This document shows positions 23,401 to 33,990 of a stretch of DNA of 64,000 nucleotides, in pieces (within the stretch, counting starts at the first letter, position 1; every line of letters begins with the position of its first letter). Made by a program: the position numbers and the translations under genes. Origin of the DNA: Patiria miniata (Eukaryota; Echinodermata; Asteroidea; Valvatida; Asterinidae). The DNA lies in NCBI RefSeq assembly GCF_015706575.1, contig NW_024037064.1, positions 13,245,606 to 13,309,605 of the forward strand, given 5' to 3'. The notes under the pieces were generated by a model. The model was not told the DNA's origin, did no database searches, and saw nothing but the letters and a program-made list of their open reading frames with translations.

Positions 23401-24841
23401 AAATGAGTCAATTTACTTCCAGGTACTAGGCTTTTAAAGCAATGTTAAATTTAAACTGTAAAGGTGCAGTCCATTTCAAAATGTTATTTTCTACTGTTTT
23501 TAGTATGAATATTGTATCCTTATTGTGCAGGTTCTAAAGGAGTTTAAGCGGATTTCAACAGAAGACCTGGGGAGGAAACTTGCAACTGGTTTGAAGCGGT
23601 ACCATGATCGGCTTTTCTGTCTCGCAAAGAAGCAAGATCACACTGTCATCAAGAAGCTGATTGAATTGGCATCACTTGAAACAACTGAAGAAAATCGTCG
23701 GGGTAAGTGCTGTCATCTAATGCATATAAGAAGCGTATTCATTATTTGAATGTGATACTTGGCTTTAGTCAAAGTAATCTGAAACATAACTTAATGGTAC
23801 TTTTAATCTATTCCAGAAAAGGCATACTGTGCTTCCATTGCTGTGGTGCCAATACTACTGAAGGAGAAGCTGGATCATCTGCTGACTCAACAGGTACATG
23901 TAAGATTATGCAATGATTAAACGTTGAAAGTGTTTAGACCCATAAACAATTTTCAAATTCAATGCATTGTTTTGGAACTGATTCAAATTGAGTGACATGC
24001 TCATATCTTCACCACCTCATTTCACTTGGTAGTGTGAATGTCTGCATATTCACTTGTAGCTTCATACATTAGTACTTAACCTGAAGGTGAAATTGAAGAA
24101 ATGTTGAATCTGCATACACGTGCCTGATCTGCATACAAGTGTCCGGCACAAATGTGCACTGCTTTTTACCTGGGGACGGTAGCCCCGGTTTTTGTGGAAA
24201 GACGCCTGTCAGTATTTCAGCCATACTGTGAAAAACCTAAATGAAAATGCACCGATATCCCAGACACCCGATCACTGGGCTTCTTTGGCTACAGTCCATC
24301 ATTTGCAATTTGTATTGTGTTCATTTGAATCAACAAAAATCACGGTGCTCAAAATCTATCGTGCCACTCAATTTTTTAAAATAAATAATATCATCAGTTA
24401 CTTTTTGGGTAGCTGCAAATGATGGACTATAGCTTTAAGCAGCCTGCTTTTACTGAGAAGCTTGTGTGGGGGCTAATACTTGGGTTATTGCAACACTTCT
24501 ACTGAAACTTGGCCTTCAATCATCCATGCATCCACTCACTCATTTTGATAACTCTTTTTGTTTTCCCTTTTCAGACTGGAGAATCACAAATGGATCATAT
24601 CATCCACCAACAGGACGACACCACATTCAAGGTCGTCATCGAAGAAAAGGTAGTCATGAAGACATCCCACTTGTTTTCCGCATTTGAGGTTTATTTTGCA
24701 TCTTTTTATGTTTTTAACCTGTCATATCCCAAGAAGTTGAAGAAAACACTTCAATTCTTCCAAAGGCCTATCCTGAACATTCAGGACAAGGAAAAGGTCC
24801 ACACTAGTGTGTGTGCCCTCCTTGAAACTTTAACTCAGTAG
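20441..24841 (+). CDS. SAMD3-like second gene of CACTA-like element, seven exons
   Basis: Exons with GT/AG sites: 20441-20787, 21218-21400, 22277-22364, 22961-23332, 23531-23702, 23817-23893 and 24575-24841 (stop TAG). Exon 1 resembles a PB1/ubiquitin-like domain (RLKFHVTYKSSKRIIE..., then FDKDFGDWVDVAP). Exons 2-4 give YPKEWQYTEVVTAFMEKFP and a basic LWRQRIQYRFQNDRRRR segment as in SAMD3-like proteins that accompany transposases of this type in fish and invertebrates. The last exon has SAFEVYFASFYVFNLSYPKK, the typical C terminus. No SAM domain itself was recognised. Role unknown; its tight placement just after the transposase (41 bp) and inside the same element suggests a transposition accessory. 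Exon phases 1-4 were checked by reading through joins; exons 5-7 rely on splice motifs and family resemblance. It looks intact. Confidence 0.7.
21686..21826. mobile_element. hAT-type MITE, 141 bp
   Basis: Inverted ends cagtggcatagcca and gctacgccactg with a perfect 8-bp duplication ttctgcaa (21678-21685 and 21827-21834). The body contains a G run and a C run that can pair. It lies in intron 2 of the SAMD3-like gene. Confidence 0.9.
21849..22203. mobile_element. hAT-type MITE, 355 bp
   Basis: Inverted ends cagtggcgtaaat and atttacaccactg, flanked by near-identical 8-mers ttcacaca (21841-21848) and tttacaca (22204-22211). Only 22 bp from the previous MITE, in the same intron. Confidence 0.8.
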
Positions 24842-25107
24842 TTATTACCAACAAAGAATCCAAGAACATGTCGGCACTTTTTGTTGATCTCTTCAGGACC
24901 TTATGATCAGATGTGCAAAACATGTAAAGATGTAGAAATTGTTTTTGATAAACAATTTTGACCATCATGTTCTTGAATGATTTCTATGTGGATAAATTCA
25001 GGGAAAGAGTTCCAAACAAGGACAACTTTTAACACCCTGTGCACAAACCCTATAAGACTGGTCTGCATTTTTTTTCCAAGTAAATGCTTCAATATTTTCA
25101 TTGCTAA

Positions 25108-25652
25108 GACCAAAAAAAAAAAAGATAGTCGGTCTCTGGTCAGACCGCAGTTCCGGAATTGATGCGGCGACGCGGTTTCTTTTTATTCAAGCTTGTATTG
25201 TACAGACAAGGTGGGTACTATTTTGCTTTTTTGTGTCCTCATTATACATTGGTGTCCTCCATAATTTGCCTCGGTGCCCTTTATCATTTGCCTTGGTGCA
25301 ATTTCCCCATTCCTTGGTGCTCCTTGGTACAAAAATTTGAGGAGGCTAAAAAAGATAGTCGGTCTCTGGTCAGACCGCAGTTCCGGAATTGATGCGGCGA
25401 CGCGGTTTCTTTTTATTCAAGCTTGTATTGTACAGACAAGGTGGGTACTATTTTGCTTTTTTGTGTCCTCATTATACATTGGTGTCCTCCATAATTTGCC
25501 TCGGTGCCCTTTATCATTTGCCTTGGTGCAATTTCCCCATTCCTTGGTGCTCCTTGGTACAAAAATTTGAGGAGGCACGGCAAAAGAGATTGACGCGCAT
25601 GATTAAAATGGACACGCGCGCTGACCACAGACCGAGTAATTTTTTTTTGGCC
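25108..25652. mobile_element. PIF/Harbinger-type MITE with internal 230-bp duplication
   Basis: Ends gaccaaaaaaaa...tcggtctctggtcag and its complement ctgaccacagaccga...ttttttttggcc form terminal inverted repeats. A 3-bp taa flanks both sides (25105-25107, 25653-25655), the Harbinger-type target size. The first 230 bp (25117-25346) is repeated in tandem without visible change at 25347-25576. Confidence 0.7.
25117..25576 (+). repeat. Two apparently identical 230-bp tandem copies
   Basis: gatagtcggtctc starts at 25124 and again at 25354; ggaggc ends at 25346 and 25576. The two units look identical throughout, so the duplication is recent or an assembly artefact. Confidence 0.9.
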
Positions 25653-26969
25653 TAAAGTTTACTTTTTGTTAGAACATGTTACCACTTCCTGATGGCTGAT
25701 AGTTCACTTGCTATCCGTGTATGCAACTCTTCCCAAATTCGGTCCTGGTTCTGTTTTCTGTTTCAAATTTGGTTTGATTTCAAAAGACTGATTTTGAGAT
25801 TTGTGTGGCCAAAATTTGACTCTTGTAAAACTTAACTTGTTAAACCTTGTGTGTTTTTTCTCCTGGATCTTGAGAATGTTTGATCCCATGCCCAAAGTTA
25901 CTGAGCTTTTATGACTACTTTCAGCAAATCTGAAAAAAAATTAAATGTTGAAGTTTTATTTTTATTAAATGGATGTGGCTTTTTGAAGAGATGTGGTTCA
26001 TAAGAATGTTAAGAATGTACCAACTACATGATGGAAAATTGTTCCTTAAAGCCTTGTTGTGACTTGAATAAAAGGCCACGGGTGAAAAATAAATTATATA
26101 AAAAAAACTGTTGCCAAAATAGTCTCTCTCTTTTTAGACTATTGAGCCACCTCAAGTTCAAGTCTCAAGTATTAACTTGATCATTTTTTAAAGGTTTTGT
26201 GAATCCTGTGCGCAAATCCACTTAAACCAGGGCACAAATCTTATACTAGCTCCTGGCCATGTAATTTGAAAGGATTGATCTCGAGAGTTTAATAACTAGT
26301 TTCAGCAAATTCGAAAAAGGTTCTATTTTCACCTTTTATTTCATTTGTGGAAATGGATGTGATGTGGTGCAAAAGAATGTAAAGAATGCACCAACTACAT
26401 GTACATGATGGAAAATTGTTAAGCCTTGTTGTGACTTCAATAAAAGGTCATATGTGCAAAAGAAATTGTAAACAAAACTTGTTGCCAAAATATATATGAA
26501 TTTTTTATTTTTTTTTACTGTTGACCCACCTCAATTAGTTCAACTGTCAAGATTTCACAGGTTTTAAGGTATTGTGAATCCCGAGTGCAAATCCACAAAT
26601 CTTGCCGTAGCTTCTAGTCCTTTAATTCAATTTGATTGATCTGAAGATTTTTTTGTTGTGGAAATTGTATTGTTGCAATTAGTTTTTCACTTGTATTTCA
26701 TTTCATGTCCTCGTTATTTATGAGTGGTGTTTAACTTTATGAGTCATTGGGATGTTACTGTTTAAATAAAGTAATTCAAAGCGATGTATTGTTTATTTCA
26801 AGTGTTCTTTTTCGTTTTGAAGGCGTCTCAAGATCAGAATGGCTAGATAATTGCAATTTCAAAATACAGAGCATGGCATGATAAAGGCCTATACAAGACA
26901 AAAATATTGACAGATCAAAACAAGACACTGACTAGATTATCACAAGATAATGACGAGATGCCAGCAGGA

Positions 26970-27366
26970 TAGTGACGAGGTGATGACTAGATGTAAACCA
27001 AATGATGACTAGATGTAAACCAGATCATGACTAGATGTAAACCAGATCATGACTGGTTGTAAACCAGATGATGACGAGTTGTAAACCAGATGATGACGAG
27101 TTGTAAACCAGATGATGACGAGTTGTAAACCAGATGATGACGAGTTGTAAACCAGATCATGACGAGATGTAAACCAGATCATGACGAGATGTAAACCAGA
27201 TCATGACGAGTTGTAAACCAGATCGTGATGAGATGTAAACAAGATCATGACGAGATGTAAACAAGATCATGACGAGATGTAAACAAGATCATGACGAGAT
27301 GTAAACAAGATCATGACGAGATGTAAACAAGATCATGACGAGATGTAAACAAGATCATGACGAGAT
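26970..27366 (+). repeat. 22-bp tandem array, about 17 units
   Basis: The unit is close to gatgacgagttgtaaaccaga plus one base. The word tgtaaac occurs 17 times at 22-bp spacing. Variants form blocks: ctagatgtaaacc first, then cgagttgtaaacc, then cgagatgtaaacaag, a pattern of stepwise amplification. It lies directly inside the right end of the CACTA-like element, where subterminal transposase-binding repeats are expected. Confidence 0.9.
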
Positions 27367-27463
27367 TACAACTTGTCAGTTAGACAAGTGAGTTCTTGTC
27401 AGTACAGACACTCGGGCGAAACAAGATCTATCTTGTCAGCATGACCAGTTGTTGTTTTCAGTG
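27367..27463 (-). repeat. Right end and subterminal motifs of CACTA-like element
   Basis: Several cttgtcag/ctgacaag words, some in inverted pairs, followed by ccagttgttgttttcagtg at the tip. Mirrors 14381-14480. Confidence 0.7.
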
Positions 27464-28145
27464 AGCCATTAATTACGTACATAAGTTGTACAGTTTACCA
27501 GAACCAGGCCAGTCATTTCTGGTTCGAAAAGCAGCAATGGGGGTACAGAACAACAAACCTAGGCAGGACATACGACTGCCGATCACATTACAACTGCTAC
27601 AAAAAATTACAGCAGCACTAGAGCACTGTGCGAAATCAAGGTATCAAAACTTGATGTACCGCAGCATGTTTTTGTTGGCCTTTGTAGCATTCTTACGAAT
27701 AGGGGAAATGACCGTTTCAAATCAAAACACAACCAATGTGTTAAAAATAGATAACTTAAACAAAAGCCAAGATGGCGAAGGTGTACGATTAGTTTTTGAA
27801 CACTACAAGCATTCCAAAGGAAAACAGGCCAGTATAGAAATTTCACGCAAAGGAGATGATGTATGCCCAGTCAGAGCATTGTCAGATTACATGAGCCAAC
27901 GAATGTCATTTAATTCAAAGTTCTTGTACTGCTGGCCAAGCGGGCAACCAGTGAAACGAACCGAGTTTGCCTGTATATTGCAAAAGACGGTGAAATTTAT
28001 AGGATTAGACCCACATGCATATACGGGTCACAGTTTCAGAATAGGGGCCGCATGCCATGCCCTTTCCCGTGGCTTCTCTGACGCACAAATTAGGGAAATG
28101 GGAAGGTGGCATTCGGATGCATTCAAAAGATACATCAGGTTTTAG
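27464..28145 (+). pseudogene. DIRS-like tyrosine recombinase, catalytic C-terminal part
   Basis: Frame from AINYVHKLYSLPEPGQSF through to a stop at 28143-28145. The catalytic set is present: Arg in AFLRIGEMTVS, Lys-rich beta region (HYKHSKGKQ), HSFRIGAA (HxxR), GRWHSDAFKRYIR (His/Trp and nucleophile Tyr). The catalytic half is open, but it is cut off from its N-terminal domain (14121-14380) by the CACTA-like element. In DIRS elements this enzyme integrates circular DNA by strand exchange. Confidence 0.85.

Positions 28146-29380
<1,235 letters not shown>

Positions 29381-29420
<40 letters not shown>
29381..29420. repeat. (AT)n microsatellite
   Basis: 40 bp of AT directly after the truncated pLTR copy. 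Confidence 0.95.
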
Positions 29421-29422
<2 letters not shown>

Positions 29423-29965
29423 GACAATAAACCCATCCCACGACAAAACATAGCTTATTTTACCTCCTACCACACTACAAATGTCCACTATACAGAGCAT
29501 TTAGAAAAACAAAGAAAAACTCCTTACCGCTGGTTTGGGATCCAGGGTCCTATATAAACCTTGACAAACTAAATGATTTCTTCTAGTGAGTTCTACGAAA
29601 CTGACAAACGTGGTTTTCGCGATCCCTTTTACTTCCGGGTATCTAGCGCCCTCTGTTGAATGTCGCGTATGCGAAATCCATCCCAAAACAATTATTGTAT
29701 GCACAATTCAAGGCTCTTCTCTACCGAAACTGCCCCAGAATCAAGACTAAATCTATGGACCCTGATGCGCAGTCCATCAAATATTATGAATATCTATTGA
29801 ACTTTGAAAATTATGACGCTACATTCTTGAAATGTGTGTGGTTACCCGAGATGTCGTTGGAGCCGATGAAATCGGGTCCGGTTCACTGCTCGCCGCTGAT
29901 GCAATCCCAGCTTCAGGCGGGGGCTGTGCTAAGTCCACAGAGGCGATTTTTATTCTCTCATATAT

Positions 29966-30373
29966 AAACATATATGGGACTTAAAGGACGAAGGGAAAGA
30001 ATATGAAATCAAATGGGACATTGTTCTGAAAGCACTGCTATACTCTAACGTAAACAAGAGATGTAATTTGTGTATAGCAGAGAAGTACATAATCATATGT
30101 AGGCCAGATCTAGGTACACTGAATAAGAGAAGCGAAATCGTCTCCAAGTGCAGGCATCGAGACAGATGTGTTCTTACTTCAGTGACGTAAACGCGTAGCT
30201 TCAATGACGTAACGCGCGTAACGCGTGCGCGCGCTTGATTCGAAATAAGGTAAGATGCTACTTGTATTCTATTTTTCGTCATTCTGCTGATGAGTGCCTT
30301 ATGGTACGAAACAGTCTGTTCAGAAGAGAGATATGCCAAAGTTTGTTTAACTCATATTCTGAATTTATTGCAT
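29966..30373 (+). repeat. Left pLTR
   Basis: 408 bp, starting aaacatatatgggac and ending ttattgcat, contains acgtaacgcgcgtaacgcg and the second hammerhead. It begins with the coding sequence for the GIY-YIG C terminus. Confidence 0.85.
30282..30325 (+). ncRNA. Hammerhead ribozyme motif (copy B)
   Basis: Same sequence as copy A across stem I, CTGATGA, stem II, GAAA and stem III, ending cagaa. Complete core. Confidence 0.8.
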
Positions 30374-30459
30374 GGTTATAGCTCTACAGAGGTGTATCGA
30401 GCACTGTGAATTTTGATAGAAGACGATTTCATTGGATATACTAGCTCCTATTTTTATAG

Positions 30460-32290
30460 TTGAGCACTCTCCTGACGTCGCACTTCAAAATGAAAAGAGT
30501 GAACTTTGAATATTCGACGAAGAATATTCCGGTAGCATCGAGAACAACATACCTCAAGCGCCTGATCGAGAAAACGGAAATGTTCATCAAAAGGATTAGA
30601 TGGAGATCATTCTTCTTTCTGAATCCGGAGCTGAACAAAGACAAGGCGGAGAAGGAGGAAACGTAAGGATTTAACTCGCGGAAAACACCACCAGTCATTC
30701 CGGAACTGAGAGAATTCGAAGACAATTTGGTGAGTCTGATTCAAAACGTCGAATTTGAGAAGACCACTAGCCAGTTCCAACGCAAATTAAACGAAGTCAT
30801 AAATACGATTAGGAACGATGATAAGCTTACCGTCAAGGCTGATAAGACTACAAATTATTACAAGATGGAAAAAGATGACTATGTAATTCTTGTCAGGGCG
30901 AATGTCACGAAAACATACAAGAAAACCGAGCAAAAGGAAGTAGCGGAAATCAATCGCGAAGCGAAAAGAATTGCTAAAAGTCTTGGACTGGGCGACCGCA
31001 TAGATAAATTGGCCGAGAGGGAAGTCTTCGTTACTTTGAAGGACCACAAGGACAACTTCGATAACAAACCATCATGTCGACTAATTTCGACATTGTGGAG
31101 TTCTACCCCTCGATAACGGAAAAGCTTCCCCTGAAGGCCCTAGGGTTCGCGGAAAACTACGAGAACATTAGCAGCAAGGAGAAAGATATCGTCATCCACG
31201 CGAAACAGACAGTGGTATTCAACGACCAGGTACCGTGGAAAAAGCGTAATGCAGACAGCAAATTCGATGTCACGATGGGCAGTTTCGACGGCGCGGAGTC
31301 ATGCGAGCTGGTCGTATAGCATATCTGCTGTCGATCCTGAAACCAAAGTACGGAAATAGAGTGGGACTATACAGGGACGACGGTCTGGCAGTATTCAAAG
31401 AGACCCCCAAGAAAATAGAAAACACGAAGAAGGAAATATGCCAAGTATTCCGGGAAAATGACTTAAAGGTAACGATCGAAGCCAACAAGGCAACAGTAAA
31501 CTTCCTTGATATCACATTAGACTTGCGAACGGGAGGGTACAAGCCATACATGAAACCAGGTAATGTACCTCTCTATGTACATGTCCAGTCAAACCATCCA
31601 CCCGCCGTCATCAAACAGATACCAGAGGGAATCAACAAGCGACTTTCCAACATCTCGTCGAGCAAGGAGGCATTCGAGAAAGCTGCCCCGGCCTACCAGG
31701 AGGCTCTGCAAAAAAGCGGGCACAAGTATCGGTTGACATACACACCGGGCAATAACACCAGGAAAAGGACTAGAAAAAGGGAGGTGACATGGAACAACCC
31801 GCCATACAACAAGAACGTACGTACCAACATTGGAAAGAAATTCCTTCAGATAATAGAAAAATGCTTCCCCAAGGAACATAAGCTTCACAAAGTGCTCAAC
31901 CGGAACACAGTAAAGTTATCGTACAGCTGCATGCCGAACATGAAGGCAACGATCCAGTCAATCAACAAACGGAAGGTAAAACAAGAGGACGACGTCGGTG
32001 GTAGAACATGCAGTTGCCCCCGCAATGCCGAATGCCCGCTGAACGGGGAGTGCCTCAGCAAGAACATAGTGTACCAGGCCACCGTCACGAGCGAAGGCAG
32101 GAAGGAGGCATACGTCGGGCTGACGTCCACAACCTTCAAGGCGAGACTGGCGAACCACAAGCAGTCATTCAGATCCGAGAGCAAGAGGGCGCAAACAGAG
32201 CTAAGTAAACATATATGGGACTTAAAGGACGAAGGGAAAGAATATGAAATCAAATGGGACATTTTTTCTGAAAGCACTGCCATACTCTAA
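30460..32290 (+). pseudogene. Penelope-like RT-GIY-YIG polyprotein, broken
   Basis: N part 30460-30666 (VNFEYSTKNIP, then IKRIRWRSFFFLNPE) is followed by an in-frame TAA and continues 30727-31116 with TLKDHKDNF and NKPSCRLI, the Penelope RT entry block. RT sequence is missing at about 31077 and the frame shifts; DIVEFYPSIT (motif A) and FDVTMGSFDGAESCELV (motif B region) follow. After another shift at ~31310, 31301-32290 has LYRDDGLAVF (motif C, YxDD), thumb sequence, a Cys-rich linker (CSCPRNAECPLNGEC) and a GIY-YIG domain ([37 protein letters not shown]). The C terminus overlaps the right pLTR. RT copies the element RNA; GIY-YIG makes the target nick. Family call is firm. Confidence 0.85.
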
Positions 32291-32596
32291 CGTAAACAAG
32301 AGATGCAATTTGTGTATAGCAGAGAAGTACATAATCATATGTAGGCCAGATCTAGGTACACTGAATAAGAGAAGCGAAATCGTCTCCAAGTGCAGGCATC
32401 GAGACAGTGACGTAAACGCGTAGATTCAATGACGTAACGCGCGTAAAGCGTGCGCGTGCTTGATTTGAAATAAGGTAAGATGCTACTTGTATTCTATTTT
32501 TCGTCATTCTGCTGATGAGTGCCTTATGGTACGCAACAGTCTGTTCAGAAGAGAGATATGCCAAAGTTTGTTTAACTCATATTCTGAATTTATTGC

Positions 32597-32598
<2 letters not shown>
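32207..32598 (+). repeat. Right pLTR
   Basis: 392 bp, matches the left pLTR except for point changes and a missing 17-bp piece after gagacag. It ends ttattgcat and passes into (TA)n. Confidence 0.85.
32507..32550 (+). ncRNA. Hammerhead ribozyme motif (copy C), core mutated
   Basis: Same layout as copies A and B, but the conserved GAAA is GCAA here (acgcaacag instead of acgaaacag). This core change should strongly reduce or abolish cleavage. Confidence 0.75.
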
Positions 32599-32633
<35 letters not shown>

Positions 32634-32704
32634 AATATATACATATATATATATATACACATATATATATATATACATATATATATACATATATATATAC
32701 ACAC
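32597..32704. repeat. (TA)n microsatellite with interruptions
   Basis: About 105 bp of TA with occasional C or A changes, abutting the right pLTR. Confidence 0.9.
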
Positions 32705-33258
32705 ACCAACGTGTGTATGTCTTCATTTTATTACTAGTGTGTGTTCTCCCTGTTAATATGACCGTCTTTATATTTATTTTTGCCATTGCCGTTATATATG
32801 TATTCATAACATAAATATCGTTATAAAACACTTCGTGAACACTTTTGTGTTTTTCCCCAAGAACTGCATCCTAGAGAACCTACTATGATTTCCGTAATTA
32901 TTTAATTTAACCATTGCTTTACTTAAATCATCACTAAACTCCTTCAAATGCCCTTTAAAAGATCTGTGGTAATGTACAAATAGTGGGTCGGCTCACCTCT
33001 ACAATATCGTATGCTTTGCTCATCATGGACGCCCAAGGAGTAGAACTGTCTTATTTCAAACTGTATAGGCCACCTGTCCACTACAGATGCACGCCTATTC
33101 TCAACGATCAATGCTCACGAATCGCTCTACACTATACGTTGTACGCAATGCATGGCATTTACAGGTTTCTACAAAAACTTGAGCACCACCTTTGTTCAAA
33201 GAAAGGATGGGGAACGAAAGGCTGAAACCCGGATAGGCTGATTGACAACCAGGGCCTA
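32705..33258. other. Non-coding spacer
   Basis: No gene or repeat recognised. The open frame at 32983-33225 has no family features and is not called. Confidence 0.3.
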
Positions 33259-33990
33259 CCCAGCTAACACATCACGTTGCCACAACGTTGTGCAAAGTTG
33301 TGAAAATGTTTTCATTTGGTAACGTGTCACGATGACATTCAAGCAACGTTGACACAACGTTTGACTGTATAATTGTTGGTTGTAAAAATGTTGTATATTG
33401 GTAGTTTGTACAACATTGTACGAAAGTCATCATATGACATTGTATTGACATTGTATGGTGGTCGTTTCACAATCGTTGTAATAAAGTAATAAATATGACG
33501 TTGTGGTTACGTTAAATGTAGGTGTTTTCATGACGTTGTTTTTAAGTTGTCAATGTTACGTTGTCAGAACGTTGTCATTTAGAATGTTTACAACGTTGCT
33601 GTGAGATTATAATCATGACGTTGAATTAACGTTCCATCTACGTTATTTTATAACGTTTTTTTCAGTTGTGAAAATCACATTGTTACGACGTTGTAGTTTA
33701 GTATTTCCAAACGTTGCGGTGATGTAAAAATCATGACGTTGTTGTAACATTGTACGTGGGTACTTTCACAACGTTGTTGGTTGTTATTCTCACGTTGTCA
33801 TTACGTTGTAGATACCAATTTACACCACGTTGCTGTGTTCATGACGTTATGATGACGTTGCAAAAAAGTCTCATCATAATGTTAAGTTGTAAATATCATG
33901 TTGTCGTGACATTGCAGTTTGTTATTTTCACAGCGTGGCTGTGACGTTTTATAAAGGTGTTTTGACACTGAATTTAAGTTGCAATTATGC
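33259..33990 (+). repeat. Left ACGTT-word array of element 1
   Basis: Degenerate units of about 20-60 bp built around acgttgt (for example acaacgttgt, tgacgttgt, aacgttgctgtga) continue for ~730 bp from the tip. Confidence 0.75.

Larger units (their letters stand above)
24842..26969. other. 3' part of CACTA-like element, non-coding
   Basis: No exons recognised after the SAMD3-like stop. It holds a Harbinger-type MITE (25108-25652) and a degenerate ~370-bp direct duplication (similar blocks at about 25950-26080 and 26330-26460, both containing aagaatg..ccaactacat and gccttgttgtgactt). aataaa words at about 26067, 26439 and 26765 could serve as poly-A signals. Confidence 0.55.
14381..27463. 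mobile_element. CACTA/EnSpm-like DNA transposon, 13.1 kb, inserted in the YR gene
   Basis: The tips are inverted: cactgaaaaca at 14381 and tgttttcagtg ending at 27463. A few bases inside, both ends carry ctggtcat..tgacaaga. Subterminal ends on both sides are rich in ttgtca/tgacaa words. The interior has a zinc-finger transposase (17881-20399) and a seven-exon PB1-like/SAMD3-like gene (20441-24841). The insertion divides the DIRS recombinase between the AASTRHISS and INYVHKLY segments. Dinucleotide ag flanks both sides, but a convincing 3-bp target duplication is not evident (cag versus agc). CACTA-like assignment rests on the CACTG tip and on resemblance of the transposase to the animal tnp2-like group; the superfamily call is inference. 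Confidence 0.75.
322..28145 (+). mobile_element. DIRS-like tyrosine-recombinase retrotransposon, split by two transposons
   Basis: Pieces in order on +: (SGNH-like fragment 322-880, membership uncertain), gag-like ORF 1435-3237, gag zinc-knuckle piece 12351-12450, reverse transcriptase and RNase H 12385-14095, tyrosine recombinase N part 14121-14380, recombinase C part 27464-28145. Gag, RT-RH and YR in this order, with no integrase or protease, is the DIRS order. Removing the two inserted transposons (3238-12367 and 14381-27463) leaves about 4.5 kb from gag to the end of YR, the usual DIRS size. The outer inverted termini and internal complementary region were not identified, so the outer limits are approximate. 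Frameshifts and stops in gag and RT show the copy is dead. Confidence 0.8.
29966..32704 (+). mobile_element. Penelope-like retroelement with pLTRs
   Basis: Direct repeats 29966-30373 and 32207-32598 (about 95% alike; one 17-bp gap) bracket an RT plus GIY-YIG ORF (30460-32290). The left repeat begins inside sequence homologous to the ORF 3' end, as when a partial copy lies in tandem ahead of a complete one, which is typical of Penelope-like elements. The right copy runs into (TA)n. RT is interrupted by a stop, a deletion and a frameshift, so the copy is dead. Confidence 0.85.

Noticed and set aside
26970..27366. 22-bp array as a CRISPR array
   Set aside because: Units are head-to-tail without unique spacers, and the context is a eukaryotic transposon end.
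32983..33225. Possible small gene
   Set aside because: No family features and no conserved context.
33259..33990. ACGTT array as a centromeric or telomeric satellite
   Set aside because: The units are not a regular tandem and a matching inverted array ends at an inverted tip 5 kb away, which fits transposon ends.
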